A DNA stretch of 64,000 nt from assembly GCF_008693385.1 (NCBI RefSeq), contig NZ_CP044065.1, positions 2,790,001 through 2,854,000 on the forward strand, written 5' to 3'. The stretch comes from Cupriavidus pauculus. GTDB taxonomy: Bacteria > Pseudomonadota > Gammaproteobacteria > Burkholderiales > Burkholderiaceae. The notes beneath the pieces were generated by a model. It had not been told where the DNA came from and ran no database searches. It saw nothing but the letters and a program-made list of their open reading frames with translations. Within the stretch, counting starts at the first letter, position 1. Every line of letters starts with the position of its first letter. The position numbers were made by a program, and so were the translations under genes. Shown here one piece after another: positions 18,839 through 29,853 of this stretch.

Positions 18839-19423
18839 ATGGGTCATTCACAGGCATCCAAGGCGGCCACGCGCGAGCGCCTTGTCGTCACCGCCGCGCG
18901 GCGCCTGCTGCGCGAGGGCACCAATGGCGCGAGCGTCGCCGATATCGCGGCGGACGCGCACATCACGGCGGGCGCGATCTATCGGCACTTCGCGTCGCGC
19001 GACGTGCTGCTGCGGGAAGCATTCGCCACGGCGGCCACGGTACTCGGCGACTGGTCGCGCCAGTCGCCGGACTTCGATACGGCCATCTCCCTCTACCTGA
19101 GCCCCGCGCATCGCGATGCGGTCGATGCGGGCTGCCCCGTCGCCGCGCTCGCGAGCGACATGGCACACGGTACCGCCGATGATGCCCTGCGCGGCGCCTT
19201 CACCGCGCATGTACGCGGCGTCATCGACATGCTCGCCCATCGCCTCGCGCCCGAGGCCGGTGAGCGGGCCCGTGCGGAGGCCATCCTGTCGTGGTGCGCC
19301 TGCGTCGGCGCGCTGGGCCTGTCGCGCGCGATACCCGACGCATCCGCTTCCGGCGAACTGCTCGCGGATGTCGCGGCGGAACTCACGCAGTGGCCGTCGC
19401 GGTCCCCGCGAATGCCTCGGTAA
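18839..19423 (+). CDS. TetR family regulator (copy 1 of a convergent pair)
   Basis: 194 residues. The N-terminal TetR helix-turn-helix reads ASVADIAADAHITAGAIYRHFASRDVLL. The C-terminal ligand domain contains YLSPAHRD and a GCPVAALASD motif, which recur in almost the same form in the opposite-strand neighbour. I choose the ATG at 18839 over an upstream one at 18803. The last 41 bp overlap, tail to tail, with the second TetR gene. Its target is unknown: no transporter or enzyme gene adjoins it. Confidence 0.9.
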   Translation: MGHSQASKAATRERLVVTAARRLLREGTNGASVADIAADAHITAGAIYRHFASRDVLLREAFATAATVLGDWSRQSPDFDTAISLYLSPAHRDAVDAGCPVAALASDMAHGTADDALRGAFTAHVRGVIDMLAHRLAPEAGERARAEAILSWCACVGALGLSRAIPDASASGELLADVAAELTQWPSRSPRMPR

Positions 19424-19967
19424 GCTGCGCGGCGACCGTGTCGAGTATCTCGCGCGACAGCGCGGGATCGTCCACCGCGCGCGATAACGCGAGCGCGCCC
19501 ACGCAGGCACTGAAGATCAGCCGCGCCCGCGCGCGCCGCCTCGCCCGAACCTCTTCAGGCAACAGCCGCTCGAAGAAGGCGAACATGCGCTCGATCTGGC
19601 CGGTGTAGACATCGGACGCCCGGTCCGGAACATGGCGCGGCACGTCGTTGAGCAGCGCTGTCAGCGGGCACGATCCGCAGCGATCGTCGCGATGCGCGGG
19701 CGAGAGATACCGCGCGATGGCATCGCGCAGGCTGGTCCTCGCCGCGTCGTCCCATCCCTCGAGATCGCCGAACGCGGCGGCCAGCGCCTCCACGACGAGA
19801 TCTTCGCGCGACGCAAAGTGCTTGTAGAAGCCACCGACCGTCAGCCCCGCTTCCTCCATGATGTCCGCCACGCCAATGCCCGCGAACCCGCGCTCGCGAA
19901 AACGGCGCGCGGCAATCCGCACGATGCGTTGATGCGTCGCGGCCTTCTCCGCGCGTGAATGCCTCAT
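19383..19967 (-). CDS. TetR family regulator (copy 2 of a convergent pair)
   Basis: 194 residues, the same length as its convergent neighbour. The HTH region reads GVADIMEEAGLTVGGFYKHFASREDL, followed by YLSPAHRD, CGSCPLTALLNDV and SACVGALALSRAV. Shared motifs and identical length suggest the two genes are paralogs. Such TetR proteins often repress efflux pumps, but none is adjacent; its upstream region is shared with the DUF2076 gene, which it could control. Confidence 0.9.
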   Translation of the reverse strand: MRHSRAEKAATHQRIVRIAARRFRERGFAGIGVADIMEEAGLTVGGFYKHFASREDLVVEALAAAFGDLEGWDDAARTSLRDAIARYLSPAHRDDRCGSCPLTALLNDVPRHVPDRASDVYTGQIERMFAFFERLLPEEVRARRRARARLIFSACVGALALSRAVDDPALSREILDTVAAQLTEAFAGTATATA

Positions 19968-20036
19968 GATGAATGCATGGTCTGAATGCGGGGTCGATTA
20001 ACGCGTCGATCCTAGCACGTGCAATCGTTGGTTCCC

Positions 20037-20055
20037 TTAAGTCTCCTTTAAGTCT
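20037..20055. promoter_or_regulatory. Tandem TTAAGTCT direct repeats upstream of the DUF2076 gene
   Basis: TTAAGTCT occurs at 20037-20044 and again at 20048-20055, exactly 11 bp apart, that is one helical turn. A TAGACT that could serve as a -10 follows at 20063-20068. Helically phased direct repeats at a -35 position are typical of sites for response regulators of the OmpR/PhoB type. The regulator is unknown. Confidence 0.4.
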
Positions 20056-20118
20056 TCGTCCCTAGACTCAACCCGTACTCACCTCAAGCCGTACGAACGA
20101 ACGGGACAGGAGATAGCC

Positions 20119-20856
20119 ATGACCCCCCAGGAAACCCAAGCGCTGGAACGCTTCTTGACCCAACTGTCGCAGGCGCGCGCCGCCGCGAAAGATCCGCAGG
20201 CCGATGCCATGATCGCCGAAACGGTCGCGCGGCAGCCCGATGCCGCCTACCTGCTCGTGCAGCGCGCGCTGCTGCTCGACAATGCGCTGGCCGCCGCACG
20301 CGAGCAGAATGCCGCGCTGCAATCGCAATTGCAGCAATTGCAGGCCGCCCAGGGGGGCGGCAATCGCGGCTTTCTCGATGACAACGCGTGGGGCTACGCA
20401 TCGGGCAACAACGCGGGTCGCGCGGCGGCGGCCGGCGCCGCATCCATGGCGGCACCCCAGCCGGCGCCCGTTCAGGCACCCGCTCAGGGACCCGGCCAAC
20501 CACCGGTGGCGTATCAACCCGCCGCGGCACAGCCACCTGCAAGATCGGGCTGGCTCGGTGGCGGGCTGGGCGGCACGCTGGGGAGCATCGCGACCACGGC
20601 AGCCGGCGTGGCCGGTGGCGCGTTCCTGTTCCAGGGCCTCGAAAACATGTTCCATCGCAATAGCGCGAGCAATGTGCTGGGGAACCCGGATATGGCGGTG
20701 CTGGAGCAGCCCAACGAGACCGTGGTGAACAACTACTATGGCAACAACGACACGCCGTCGCTGGACACGACCAGCGCGTCGTCGGGCAACAGCTTCCTCG
20801 ACGACGACGATCTCGGCAACGGGTCGTTCCTCGACGACGATTCGTCGTGGACCTGA
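20119..20856 (+). CDS. DUF2076 family protein
   Basis: 245 residues with a good ribosome site (ACAGGAGA). The N-terminal helical part (MTPQETQALERFLTQLSQ..., DAMIAETVARQPDAAYLLVQRALLLDNALAAA) matches the DUF2076 pattern seen in proteobacterial envelope-associated proteins. A Pro/Ala/Gln-rich linker (about 100-140), a Gly-rich hydrophobic stretch LGGTLGSIATTAAGVAGGAFLFQGL, and an acidic tail with FLDDDD repeats follow. No enzymatic function is known for the family. It has no classical signal peptide. Confidence 0.85.
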   Translation: MTPQETQALERFLTQLSQARAAAKDPQADAMIAETVARQPDAAYLLVQRALLLDNALAAAREQNAALQSQLQQLQAAQGGGNRGFLDDNAWGYASGNNAGRAAAAGAASMAAPQPAPVQAPAQGPGQPPVAYQPAAAQPPARSGWLGGGLGGTLGSIATTAAGVAGGAFLFQGLENMFHRNSASNVLGNPDMAVLEQPNETVVNNYYGNNDTPSLDTTSASSGNSFLDDDDLGNGSFLDDDSSWT

Positions 20857-20860
20857 AAGC

Positions 20861-20898
20861 GGAAGGGCCCGCCCCGAAACCGGGGACGGGCCCTTTCC
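20861..20898. terminator. Bidirectional terminator hairpin between DUF2076 gene and ilvD
   Basis: GGAAGGGCCCGCCCCG pairs with CGGGGACGGGCCCTTTCC around a 4-base loop, with two single-base bulges. It lies between two convergent stop codons, with short T-containing flanks on both strands. Confidence 0.75.
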
Positions 20899-20941
20899 TG
20901 ACCGGGCAACCGGTCGCCCGGCCGCACAGCGGCCGGTCCGT

Positions 20942-22801
20942 TCAGTCGTCCAGCAGCGACAGGTCGCGCACGGCGCCCTTGTCCGCCGACATCACGAGCT
21001 TGGCGTAGGCCTTCAGCGCGGCCGTGACCTTGCGCGGACGCGGCTTCGCCGGCTTCCAGCCCTTGGCGTTCTGCGCCTCGCGGCGGCGCGCGAGTTCCTC
21101 GTCCGACACCAGCACGTTGATCGTGCGGTTCGGAATGTCGATGCGGATCCTGTCGCCATCGCGCACCAGACCGATCGCGCCGCCCGCGGCCGCTTCCGGC
21201 GAGCAGTGGCCGATCGACAGGCCCGACGTACCGCCCGAGAAGCGGCCATCCGTCAGCAGCGCGCAGGCCTTGCCGAGACCCTTCGACTTGATATAGCTCG
21301 TCGGGTACAGCATCTCCTGCATGCCGGGGCCGCCCTTCGGACCTTCGTAACGCACGATCACGATGTCGCCGGCCTTGACCTTGTCGTTCAGGATGTTCTC
21401 GACGGCCTCGTCCTGCGACTCCGTCACGTGCGCATTGCCCTCGAACACGAGAATGCTCTCGTCCACGCCGGCGGTCTTCACCACGCAGCCGTCGAGCGCG
21501 ATATTGCCGGTCAGCACGGCCAGGCCGCCCTCCTTCGAGAACGCATGCTCGTACGAGCGGATGCAGCCTTCGGCACGATCGAGGTCGAGGCTCGGCCAGC
21601 GCGTGTTCTGGCTGAACGCCACCTGCGTCGGAATGCCGGCGGGGCCCGCCATATAGAACTTGCGCACCGCTTCGTCCTGCGTGCGGACGATGTCCCACTG
21701 GTCGAGCGCGTCCTTGAGCGTCGGCGTATGCACGGTCGGCACATCGGTGTGGAGCTTGCCAGCGCGGTCCAGCTCGCCGAGGATCGCCATGATGCCGCCG
21801 GCGCGATGCACGTCCTCGATGTGGTACTTGTTCGTGTTCGGCGCCACCTTGCACAGCTGCGGCACGATGCGCGACATGCGGTCGATGTCGGTCATCGTGA
21901 AGTCGATCTCGGCTTCGCGCGCGATCGCCAGCAGGTGCAGGATCGTGTTGGTCGAACCGCCCATCGCGATATCGAGCGTCATGGCGTTCTCGAACGCCTT
22001 GAAGCCGACCGAACGCGGCAGCACGCGGTCGTTCTCCTGCTCGTAGTACTCGCGCGTGAGTTCGACGATACGGCGGCCGGCGCGCTTGAACAGCTGCTCG
22101 CGGTCGGCGTGCGTGGCCACCACGGTGCCGTTGCCCGGCAGCGAAAGACCCAGCGCCTCGGTCAGGCAGTTCATCGAGTTGGCCGTGAACATGCCCGAGC
22201 ACGATCCGCAGGTCGGGCAGGCGGAACGCTCCACCTCGGCCACATCGGCATCCGAGTACGACGCATCGGCCGCGATCACCATCGCGTCGACGAGGTCGAG
22301 CTTCTTGAACTCGACGGCCTTGGTGACGGGGTTCGCCAGGCGCGTCTTGCCCGCTTCCATCGGGCCACCCGACACGAAGATCACGGGAATGTTCAGGCGC
22401 ATGGCGGCCATCAGCATGCCCGGGGTGATCTTGTCGCAGTTGGAAATGCACACCATCGCGTCCGCGCAGTGGGCATTGACCATGTATTCGACGGAGTCCG
22501 CAATGATGTCGCGGCTCGGCAGCGAATACAGCATGCCGTCGTGACCCATCGCGATACCGTCATCGACGGCGATGGTGTTGAATTCCTTGGCCACGCCGCC
22601 TGCCGCCTCGATCTCGCGCGCGACGAGCTGGCCGAGGTCCTTCAGGTGGACGTGTCCGGGAACGAACTGGGTGAACGAATTGACCACCGCGACGATCGGC
22701 TTCGAGAAGTCTTCGTCCTTCATGCCGGTGGCGCGCCAGAGCGAGCGCGCCCCCGCCATATTGCGACCGGCGGTGGAGGTTTTGGAACGGTATGCGGGCA
22801 T
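20942..22801 (-). CDS. ilvD: Dihydroxy-acid dehydratase
   Basis: 619 residues from [10 protein letters not shown] at 22801, matching the usual length of the E. coli-type enzyme (616). The open frame extends to 22987 and an ATG at 22837 is possible, but the extension has no family counterpart. IlvD removes water from 2,3-dihydroxy-3-methyl acids to give the 2-keto acids that lead to valine, isoleucine and leucine. The iron-sulfur ligands fit SNCDKITPG and [19 protein letters not shown]. It stands alone, divergent from the arsenic operon. Confidence 0.97.
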   Translation of the reverse strand: MPAYRSKTSTAGRNMAGARSLWRATGMKDEDFSKPIVAVVNSFTQFVPGHVHLKDLGQLVAREIEAAGGVAKEFNTIAVDDGIAMGHDGMLYSLPSRDIIADSVEYMVNAHCADAMVCISNCDKITPGMLMAAMRLNIPVIFVSGGPMEAGKTRLANPVTKAVEFKKLDLVDAMVIAADASYSDADVAEVERSACPTCGSCSGMFTANSMNCLTEALGLSLPGNGTVVATHADREQLFKRAGRRIVELTREYYEQENDRVLPRSVGFKAFENAMTLDIAMGGSTNTILHLLAIAREAEIDFTMTDIDRMSRIVPQLCKVAPNTNKYHIEDVHRAGGIMAILGELDRAGKLHTDVPTVHTPTLKDALDQWDIVRTQDEAVRKFYMAGPAGIPTQVAFSQNTRWPSLDLDRAEGCIRSYEHAFSKEGGLAVLTGNIALDGCVVKTAGVDESILVFEGNAHVTESQDEAVENILNDKVKAGDIVIVRYEGPKGGPGMQEMLYPTSYIKSKGLGKACALLTDGRFSGGTSGLSIGHCSPEAAAGGAIGLVRDGDRIRIDIPNRTINVLVSDEELARRREAQNAKGWKPAKPRPRKVTAALKAYAKLVMSADKGAVRDLSLLDD

Positions 22802-23001
22802 CGTGGGAACTGTTTGAATCGCGGCAATTGGAATCATGGGGGGGTCGAAGACCCGGGAGCCCCGCGAGTAGGAGCCCTTCGCTCGCCCGTGCGAACAACC
22901 TCTTGAGCCGCGCCGTGGGCAAAACCCGACGATTATCCCATAACGGGCTCCGAGCGGCCCGCGCCACCCACCCCCGCCATCGCACACGTTGGCAATCTTC
23001 C

Positions 23002-23014
23002 ATATTTCGAATAT
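23002..23014. promoter_or_regulatory. Probable ArsR operator
   Basis: ATATTTCGAATAT is an inverted repeat (ATATT/AATAT) in an AT-rich patch ending 10 bp before the arsR start, in a region otherwise very GC-rich. ArsR dimers bind such sites and leave on binding arsenite. The role is inferred from position and symmetry. Confidence 0.55.
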
Positions 23015-23023
23015 AGTCGAACA

Positions 23024-23392
23024 ATGGAAACGAAGACCATGGAAACCGACAGCGCCCTCGAAGCGCTAAGCGCGCTCGCCCACGCCGTGCGCCTCGCCAT
23101 TTTTCGCCTGCTCGTGCAGGCCGGGCCGGAGGGCCTGCCCGCGGGCCGCATTGCCGAAATCATGGACATGCCACCGTCGTCGCTGTCGTTCCACCTCAAG
23201 GAACTGCACCGAGCCCACCTGCTGGCAAGCCGGCAGGAAGGGCGGTCGATCGTCTATATGGCGCGCTTCGACACCATGGGCGGCCTGCTGGGCTATCTCA
23301 CCGAAAATTGCTGCGGTGGCGCGCCGTGCGGGCCGGCGTCCGCCGGTTTGTCCGCGGGTTCGTCCGCCTGCGCGGCCCCGGTGCGGTCATGA
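23024..23392 (+). CDS. arsR: Arsenic-responsive repressor ArsR
   Basis: 122 residues with the winged-helix ArsR fold: [23 protein letters not shown], recognition helix [29 protein letters not shown]. The usual ELCVCDL metal site of the E. coli protein is absent. Instead cysteines cluster near the C-terminus (ENCCGGAPC), as in the ArsR types that bind arsenite there. An in-frame ATG at 23039 is an alternative start, and neither has a strong ribosome site. It is the first gene of the ars operon; its TGA overlaps the next ATG. Confidence 0.93.
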   Translation: METKTMETDSALEALSALAHAVRLAIFRLLVQAGPEGLPAGRIAEIMDMPPSSLSFHLKELHRAHLLASRQEGRSIVYMARFDTMGGLLGYLTENCCGGAPCGPASAGLSAGSSACAAPVRS

Positions 23393-24453
23393 GTGCCGCA
23401 CCACCGCTCGAAGCGAGCGCGCCGGCCGCCGCCATCGGCGTGTTCGAGCGCTATCTCACGGTCTGGGTCGCCCTCTGCATCGTCGCCGGCATCGCGCTGG
23501 GCCAATGGCTGCCCGGGCTGTTCCGCGCGATCGGCGCCATGGAGATCGCGCAGGTGAACCTGCCGGTCGGCGCGCTTATCTGGGTCATGATCGTGCCCAT
23601 GCTGATCCGGATCGATTTCGGCGCCATGGGCCAGGTGGCCGGACACTGGCGCGGCATCGGCGTCACGCTGTTCGTGAACTGGCTCGTCAAGCCATTTTCG
23701 ATGGCGCTGCTCGGCTGGCTCTTCGTGCGGCATCTGTTCGCGGGATGGCTGCCCGCCGACCAGCTCGACAGCTATGTCGCGGGACTGATCCTGCTGGCCG
23801 CGGCGCCGTGCACGGCCATGGTCTTCGTGTGGTCGCAGCTGTGCAGGGGCGATCCGTACTTCACGCTGTCGCAGGTCGCGCTCAACGACGCGATCATGGT
23901 CGTGGCGTTCGCGCCCGTGGTCGGCCTGCTGCTTGGCCTGTCGTCGATCTCGGTGCCATGGGATACGCTGATCGCCTCCGTCGGGCTGTATATCGTCACG
24001 CCCGTGCTGATCGCGCAAGGCATTCGCCGCGTACTGCTCGCGCGTGGCGAGGCAACGTACCAGCGGGCCGTCGCCGCGATGGGACCCTACGGGATCGCTG
24101 CCCTGCTCGCCACGCTCGTGCTGCTGTTCGGCTTCCAGGGCAATGCCATCGTGGCGCAGCCGCTGATCATCCTGCTGCTCGCCGTGCCGATTCTCGTGCA
24201 GGTGTTGTTCAACTCGGGCCTCGCCTATCTGCTCAATCGCCGGCTCGGGGTCGCGCACTGCGTCGCGGGACCGTCGGCGCTTATCGGCGCGAGCAATTTC
24301 TTCGAGCTCGCCGTGGCCACCGCCATCAGCCTGTTCGGCTTCCGGTCGGGCGCCGCGCTCGCGACGGTCGTGGGCGTGCTGATCGAAGTCCCCGTCATGC
24401 TGCTGGTCGTGCGCGTGGTCAACCGCTCGCAACGCTGGTACGAATCTGCGTAG
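23389..24453 (+). CDS. acr3: Arsenite efflux permease, ACR3 family
   Basis: 354 residues with ten predicted membrane helices. Family marks include [47 protein letters not shown] with the conserved Cys used for As(III), and [16 protein letters not shown]. This is the ACR3 type, unrelated to E. coli ArsB, and is driven by the proton gradient. The start ATG overlaps the arsR stop (ATGA). Confidence 0.95.
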   Translation: MSAAPPLEASAPAAAIGVFERYLTVWVALCIVAGIALGQWLPGLFRAIGAMEIAQVNLPVGALIWVMIVPMLIRIDFGAMGQVAGHWRGIGVTLFVNWLVKPFSMALLGWLFVRHLFAGWLPADQLDSYVAGLILLAAAPCTAMVFVWSQLCRGDPYFTLSQVALNDAIMVVAFAPVVGLLLGLSSISVPWDTLIASVGLYIVTPVLIAQGIRRVLLARGEATYQRAVAAMGPYGIAALLATLVLLFGFQGNAIVAQPLIILLLAVPILVQVLFNSGLAYLLNRRLGVAHCVAGPSALIGASNFFELAVATAISLFGFRSGAALATVVGVLIEVPVMLLVVRVVNRSQRWYESA

Positions 24454-24462
24454 GAACCTCCA

Positions 24463-24885
24463 ATGTCCGTCACGATCTATCACAACCCTGCCTGCGGCAC
24501 GTCGCGCAACACGCTGGCCATGATCCGCAATGCTGGCATCGAGCCCGCGATCATCGAATACCTGGCCACCCCGCCCGATCGCGAGACCCTGCAGGCGATG
24601 ATTCGCGGCGCCGGCCTCACCGTGCGCGAGGCCATGCGCGAGAAGGGCACGCCTTACGCCGAACTCGGCCTTGGCGACCCGGCGCTCACGGATGCCCAGC
24701 TACTCGACGCAATGCTGGCCCATCCGATCCTCATCAACCGTCCGTTTGTCGTCACCGAACGTGGCACGCGGCTCTGCCGCCCGTCGGAGGTCGTGCTCGA
24801 TATCCTGCCCTCGCCGCAGCAGGGCGCCTTTACCAAGGAAGATGGCGAAGCCGTCATCGACGCGCGGGGACAGAGAATCCGATGA
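24463..24885 (+). CDS. arsC: Arsenate reductase, glutaredoxin-dependent
   Basis: 140 residues, with the catalytic Cys11 in [12 protein letters not shown] and conserved Arg positions in [11 protein letters not shown] and [19 protein letters not shown]. It reduces As(V) to As(III), which the ACR3 permease then exports. It starts 9 bp after acr3 and overlaps arsH by ATGA. Confidence 0.97.
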   Translation: MSVTIYHNPACGTSRNTLAMIRNAGIEPAIIEYLATPPDRETLQAMIRGAGLTVREAMREKGTPYAELGLGDPALTDAQLLDAMLAHPILINRPFVVTERGTRLCRPSEVVLDILPSPQQGAFTKEDGEAVIDARGQRIR

Positions 24886-25633
24886 CCGGGCTCCCCAACA
24901 TCATGCCGGCGGTGTTCGACACGCCGGACCTGCGCAAGCTCGAGCCTTCGCGCGTCAGCACGCATCCGCCGCGCATCCTGCTGCTCTACGGCTCGCTGCG
25001 TACGACGTCCTACAGCCGCCTGCTCGTGCGGGAGGCCGAGCGCATTCTCCAGCAGTTCGGCGCCGAGACGCGCGTGTTCGATCCCGCAGGACTGCCGATG
25101 GCCGACAGCGTGCCCGCCGATCATCCGAAGGTCGTCGAACTGCGCGAGCTGTCCCAGTGGTCCGAGGGACAGGTCTGGTGCAGCCCCGAACGGCACGGCA
25201 CGCTGACGGCCGTGTTCAAGAACCAGATCGACTGGCTGCCGCTCGAGTTCGGCGGCATTCGGCCCACGCAGGGCCGCACGCTCGCGGTGATGCAGGTCAG
25301 CGGCGGCTCGCAGTCGTTCAACGCCGTCAACGCGCTACGCGTGCTCGGCCGCTGGATGCGCATGGTGACGATCCCCAACCAGTCGTCGGTCGCCAAGGCG
25401 TATCAGGAGTTCGACGCGGACGGCCGCATGAAGCCATCTGCGTACTACGACCGCGTGGTCGATGTCATGGAGGAGCTCTACAAGTTCACGCTGCTGCTGC
25501 GCGACCGCAGCGACTACCTTACGGATCGCTACAGCGAACGCAAGGACGCCGCGCCTGCCCGGGCCGCGGCACTCGCGGCCGCGGCGATGCAACACGAGCA
25601 GGGCGCACCGGCCGAAGACAGCGACGAACTCGA

Positions 25634-25637
<4 letters not shown>
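24882..25637 (+). CDS. arsH: ArsH, NADPH-dependent FMN reductase / organoarsenical oxidase
   Basis: 251 residues. The flavodoxin-like fold carries the FMN phosphate loop in [13 protein letters not shown], followed by [23 protein letters not shown] and [22 protein letters not shown], all typical of ArsH. Family members oxidise trivalent methyl- or aromatic arsenicals and reduce quinones or iron. An Ala-rich C-terminal tail is longer than in short homologs. It is coupled by ATGA both to arsC and to the next gene. Confidence 0.96.
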
Positions 25638-27181
<1,544 letters not shown>

Positions 27182-27469
27182 CCCCCACGCTGACCCGCTC
27201 GCCGAACCGCGTTCCCGAACGCGCGCACAGCTCGGGAATTTCCCCTGGCGCCCCGCATGCCCCGACGCCCCACGCCGGGGAATACCCGTCCTTTCACGCT
27301 TCCCGGCAAGCGTTTTTCGCACCATTCCCGCGATTTCCGCGACGGACGCGGTCAGGAATTGGGCACTGTGACATCCAGTCATGACCCGGTGAGAAATTGA
27401 CAGTATCGAGCCGCTGGCTGGAATCGTAAATTCTCGGTGCCACGCAAAATCCCCGAGAAGGAACTCACC

Positions 27470-28801
27470 ATGACCGCGTCCCCCACGATGCCGCCGGAAA
27501 TCGCCCGCAAGATCAGCTGGCGACTGGGCCCCCTGATGATCCTGATGTACATGGCCAACCAGCTGGACCGCGCCAACATCGGCTACGCGGCCCTGACGAT
27601 GAACCAGGAGCTCGGCATGACCGCGGCCCAGTATGGGCTCGCCGCGAGCCTCTTCTTTATCGGTTACGTGCTGTTCGAGGTACCGAGCAACCTGTGCATG
27701 TACCGCTTCGGCGCGCGGCTCTGGATGACGCGCATCATGATCACGTGGGGCATCGTCTCCTCGCTCACGTGCCTCGTGCCCAATGCGCAATGGCTCTATG
27801 TCGCGCGCTTCGTGCTCGGCGTATTCGAGGCCGGCCTCTTCCCGGGCATGGTCTTCTATCTCACGCTCTGGCTGCCCGCAAAGGACCGCGTGTGGATGAT
27901 GTCGCTGTTCGTCACGGCCATTCCGCTCACGGGCGTGTTCGGCGCGCCCATTTCCACCTGGCTGATGGCGCACGTCACGCTGTTCGGCCTCAGCGGCTGG
28001 CGCGCGATGATCTTTCTCGAGGGGCTCCCTTCCATCGCGCTGGGCATCTTCGTCTTCTTCTACCTGCCCGATAGTCCGGCCAGGGCACGCTGGCTCTCGC
28101 CCACCGAGAAGAGCGCCGTGGCGTCGGTGCTCGCGCTCGAGCAGAAGCAGAGCCAAGCGAGCGCATCGCAACGCCATGACAGCGTGTGGACGACCTTGTC
28201 CAACCCGCGCGTCTGGGCGCTCGGCGCCGTGTACTTCGGCATCAATGCCGGCATCGTGTCGCTGCTGTTCTTCCTGCCGCAGGTCGTGGCTTCGTTCGAG
28301 AAGACGCTCGGCGTCAAGTACACGATCACGCAGATCGGCATGATCACCGCGATTCCGTTCGCGTTCGCCGCCGTCAGCATGCTCGTATGGGGCCGCATGA
28401 TGCAGCGCCGCCAGCTGTCGAGCCGGCACGTGGCGGGCCCGCTGCTGGTCTGCGCGATTGCCCTGACCGTGGCCATGTGGATGACGTCTCCCTACGCGGC
28501 CATTGCGGCCTTCGCGGTGGGCGCCGCCGGCTGCTTCTGCACGATGACGACGTTCTGGCAACTCCCGACGAAGTTCCTCGCCGAGCGCGCCGCGGCCGCC
28601 GTCATCGCGATGATCACGAGCCTCGGGGTCTGCGCGGGATTCGTGCTGCCCTACTTCATTGGCTGGTCGAAGGACGTCACGGGGCACTTTGCCGTGGCAT
28701 TCTACGGCGTGTCGATCCTGATGGTCGTCTCCGCGCTGATCGTGACCGCGCTCGAGGCGTCGCGCCGCAAGGCGGCCAGCGGATTGACCACCGCAACCTA
28801 G
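27470..28801 (+). CDS. MFS transporter, anion:cation symporter (phthalate/tartrate-type) family
   Basis: 443 residues starting at ATG 27470, after GAGAAGGAA. Twelve helices are predicted. ACS-family marks are LMYMANQLDRANIGYAALTMNQELGMTAAQYGLAASLFFIGYVLFEVPSN and ARFVLGVFEAGLFPGMVFYLTLWLP. The family imports organic anions with protons or sodium. The LysR gene follows 31 bp downstream and a class II aldolase after that, which points to uptake of a sugar acid or hydroxy acid; the actual substrate is unknown. Confidence 0.9.
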   Translation: MTASPTMPPEIARKISWRLGPLMILMYMANQLDRANIGYAALTMNQELGMTAAQYGLAASLFFIGYVLFEVPSNLCMYRFGARLWMTRIMITWGIVSSLTCLVPNAQWLYVARFVLGVFEAGLFPGMVFYLTLWLPAKDRVWMMSLFVTAIPLTGVFGAPISTWLMAHVTLFGLSGWRAMIFLEGLPSIALGIFVFFYLPDSPARARWLSPTEKSAVASVLALEQKQSQASASQRHDSVWTTLSNPRVWALGAVYFGINAGIVSLLFFLPQVVASFEKTLGVKYTITQIGMITAIPFAFAAVSMLVWGRMMQRRQLSSRHVAGPLLVCAIALTVAMWMTSPYAAIAAFAVGAAGCFCTMTTFWQLPTKFLAERAAAAVIAMITSLGVCAGFVLPYFIGWSKDVTGHFAVAFYGVSILMVVSALIVTALEASRRKAASGLTTAT

Positions 28802-28832
28802 TATCGAAGCACGTATCGAAGGAGAAACTGTC

Positions 28833-29786
28833 ATGCGTCGTGGCGTCCCCAGTCTGGGCCTGTTGCAGGCATTCGAAGCCTCGGCGAGGCATGAAAGTTT
28901 CTCCAAGGCCGCGGAGGAGTTGTCGCAGACCCACGGCGCCATCTGCAAGAAGGTCAACGAACTGGAAGAGGACCTCGGCGTCGCGCTGTTCGACCGCGTG
29001 CGGCAGCGCCTCGTGCTGACGCCGGCCGGCGCCGAGTATGCGCGCCGCATTCGCGTGAACCTCGACCAGATCCGCCGCGACACGCTGGAGCTCGTCCGCT
29101 CGGAAAGCGCCGTGAGCCTCGACATCGCCGTCGGCGTGTCGTTCGCGGCGCAGTGGCTCGTGCCGCGGCTGCAGGACTTCTACGACCGGCACCCCGATAT
29201 CCGCGTGCATATCATCGGCCGCGATCAGCCCAACTTCTTCGACGACTCGAACTTCGATGCGACGCTCTATTTCGGTCAGCATCCATGGGCAGGCATGGCG
29301 GGGTCGGCCCTCATCGGCGACGATCGGCTGCTGCTCGTCTGCGCGCCCAAGTGGTGTCCCGCGGGGCCGCTGACGATCGAGGCGATCGCGGGCGCGCCAT
29401 GGATCTACACGCGCGATCTGCCTACGGCATGGACCGACTGGGCGGAATCGCTGGTCGGCCATCCGCTCAAGCACAGCGGTGCCGCGCCACGCTACGACAT
29501 GTTCGTCATGTCCATCAATGCGACGGTCGCCGGTCAGGGGCTTGCCCTGCTGCCGCGCACGCTGATCGACCAGGAGCTTGCAAACGGACAACTCGTCGTC
29601 GCGCATCCGCATACGGTCAGAAGTCCCAGCACGGTGTACTTCGCGTATCCCGAGCAGCGGCAGAACTGGGAGCCGCTGAAGCAGTTCGAAGCGTGGCTGT
29701 CGGAGACCGCGGCGCGCTATCAGGCATCGATCGCATCGCCGGTCGCGTCATCGGTGGAACGCTTCCACGACAGCACCATCCTGTGA
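28833..29786 (+). CDS. LysR family transcriptional regulator, GcvA-like
   Basis: 317 residues. The N-terminal HTH reads SLGLLQAFEASARHESFSKAAEELSQTHGAICKKVNELEEDLGVALFDR, with the LTPAG wing. The substrate domain (about 90-300) carries YFGQ and VMSINATVAGQGLALLPRTLIDQELANG, as in the GcvA/AmpR branch. It lies in line between the MFS gene and the aldolase gene rather than divergent from its targets, which is unusual for LysR proteins and suggests one transcription unit. Confidence 0.9.
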   Translation: MRRGVPSLGLLQAFEASARHESFSKAAEELSQTHGAICKKVNELEEDLGVALFDRVRQRLVLTPAGAEYARRIRVNLDQIRRDTLELVRSESAVSLDIAVGVSFAAQWLVPRLQDFYDRHPDIRVHIIGRDQPNFFDDSNFDATLYFGQHPWAGMAGSALIGDDRLLLVCAPKWCPAGPLTIEAIAGAPWIYTRDLPTAWTDWAESLVGHPLKHSGAAPRYDMFVMSINATVAGQGLALLPRTLIDQELANGQLVVAHPHTVRSPSTVYFAYPEQRQNWEPLKQFEAWLSETAARYQASIASPVASSVERFHDSTIL

Positions 29787-29853
29787 GATTTCTTCCCTAT
29801 CGTCAGGGGCAGGTCTGTCCGAGAATCGATCCGACAGACAGGAACAACGCCCC

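Noticed and set aside
22802-22987. N-terminal extension of IlvD
   Set aside because: The added residues have no counterpart in the family, whose members begin MPAYRS and are about 616 residues long.
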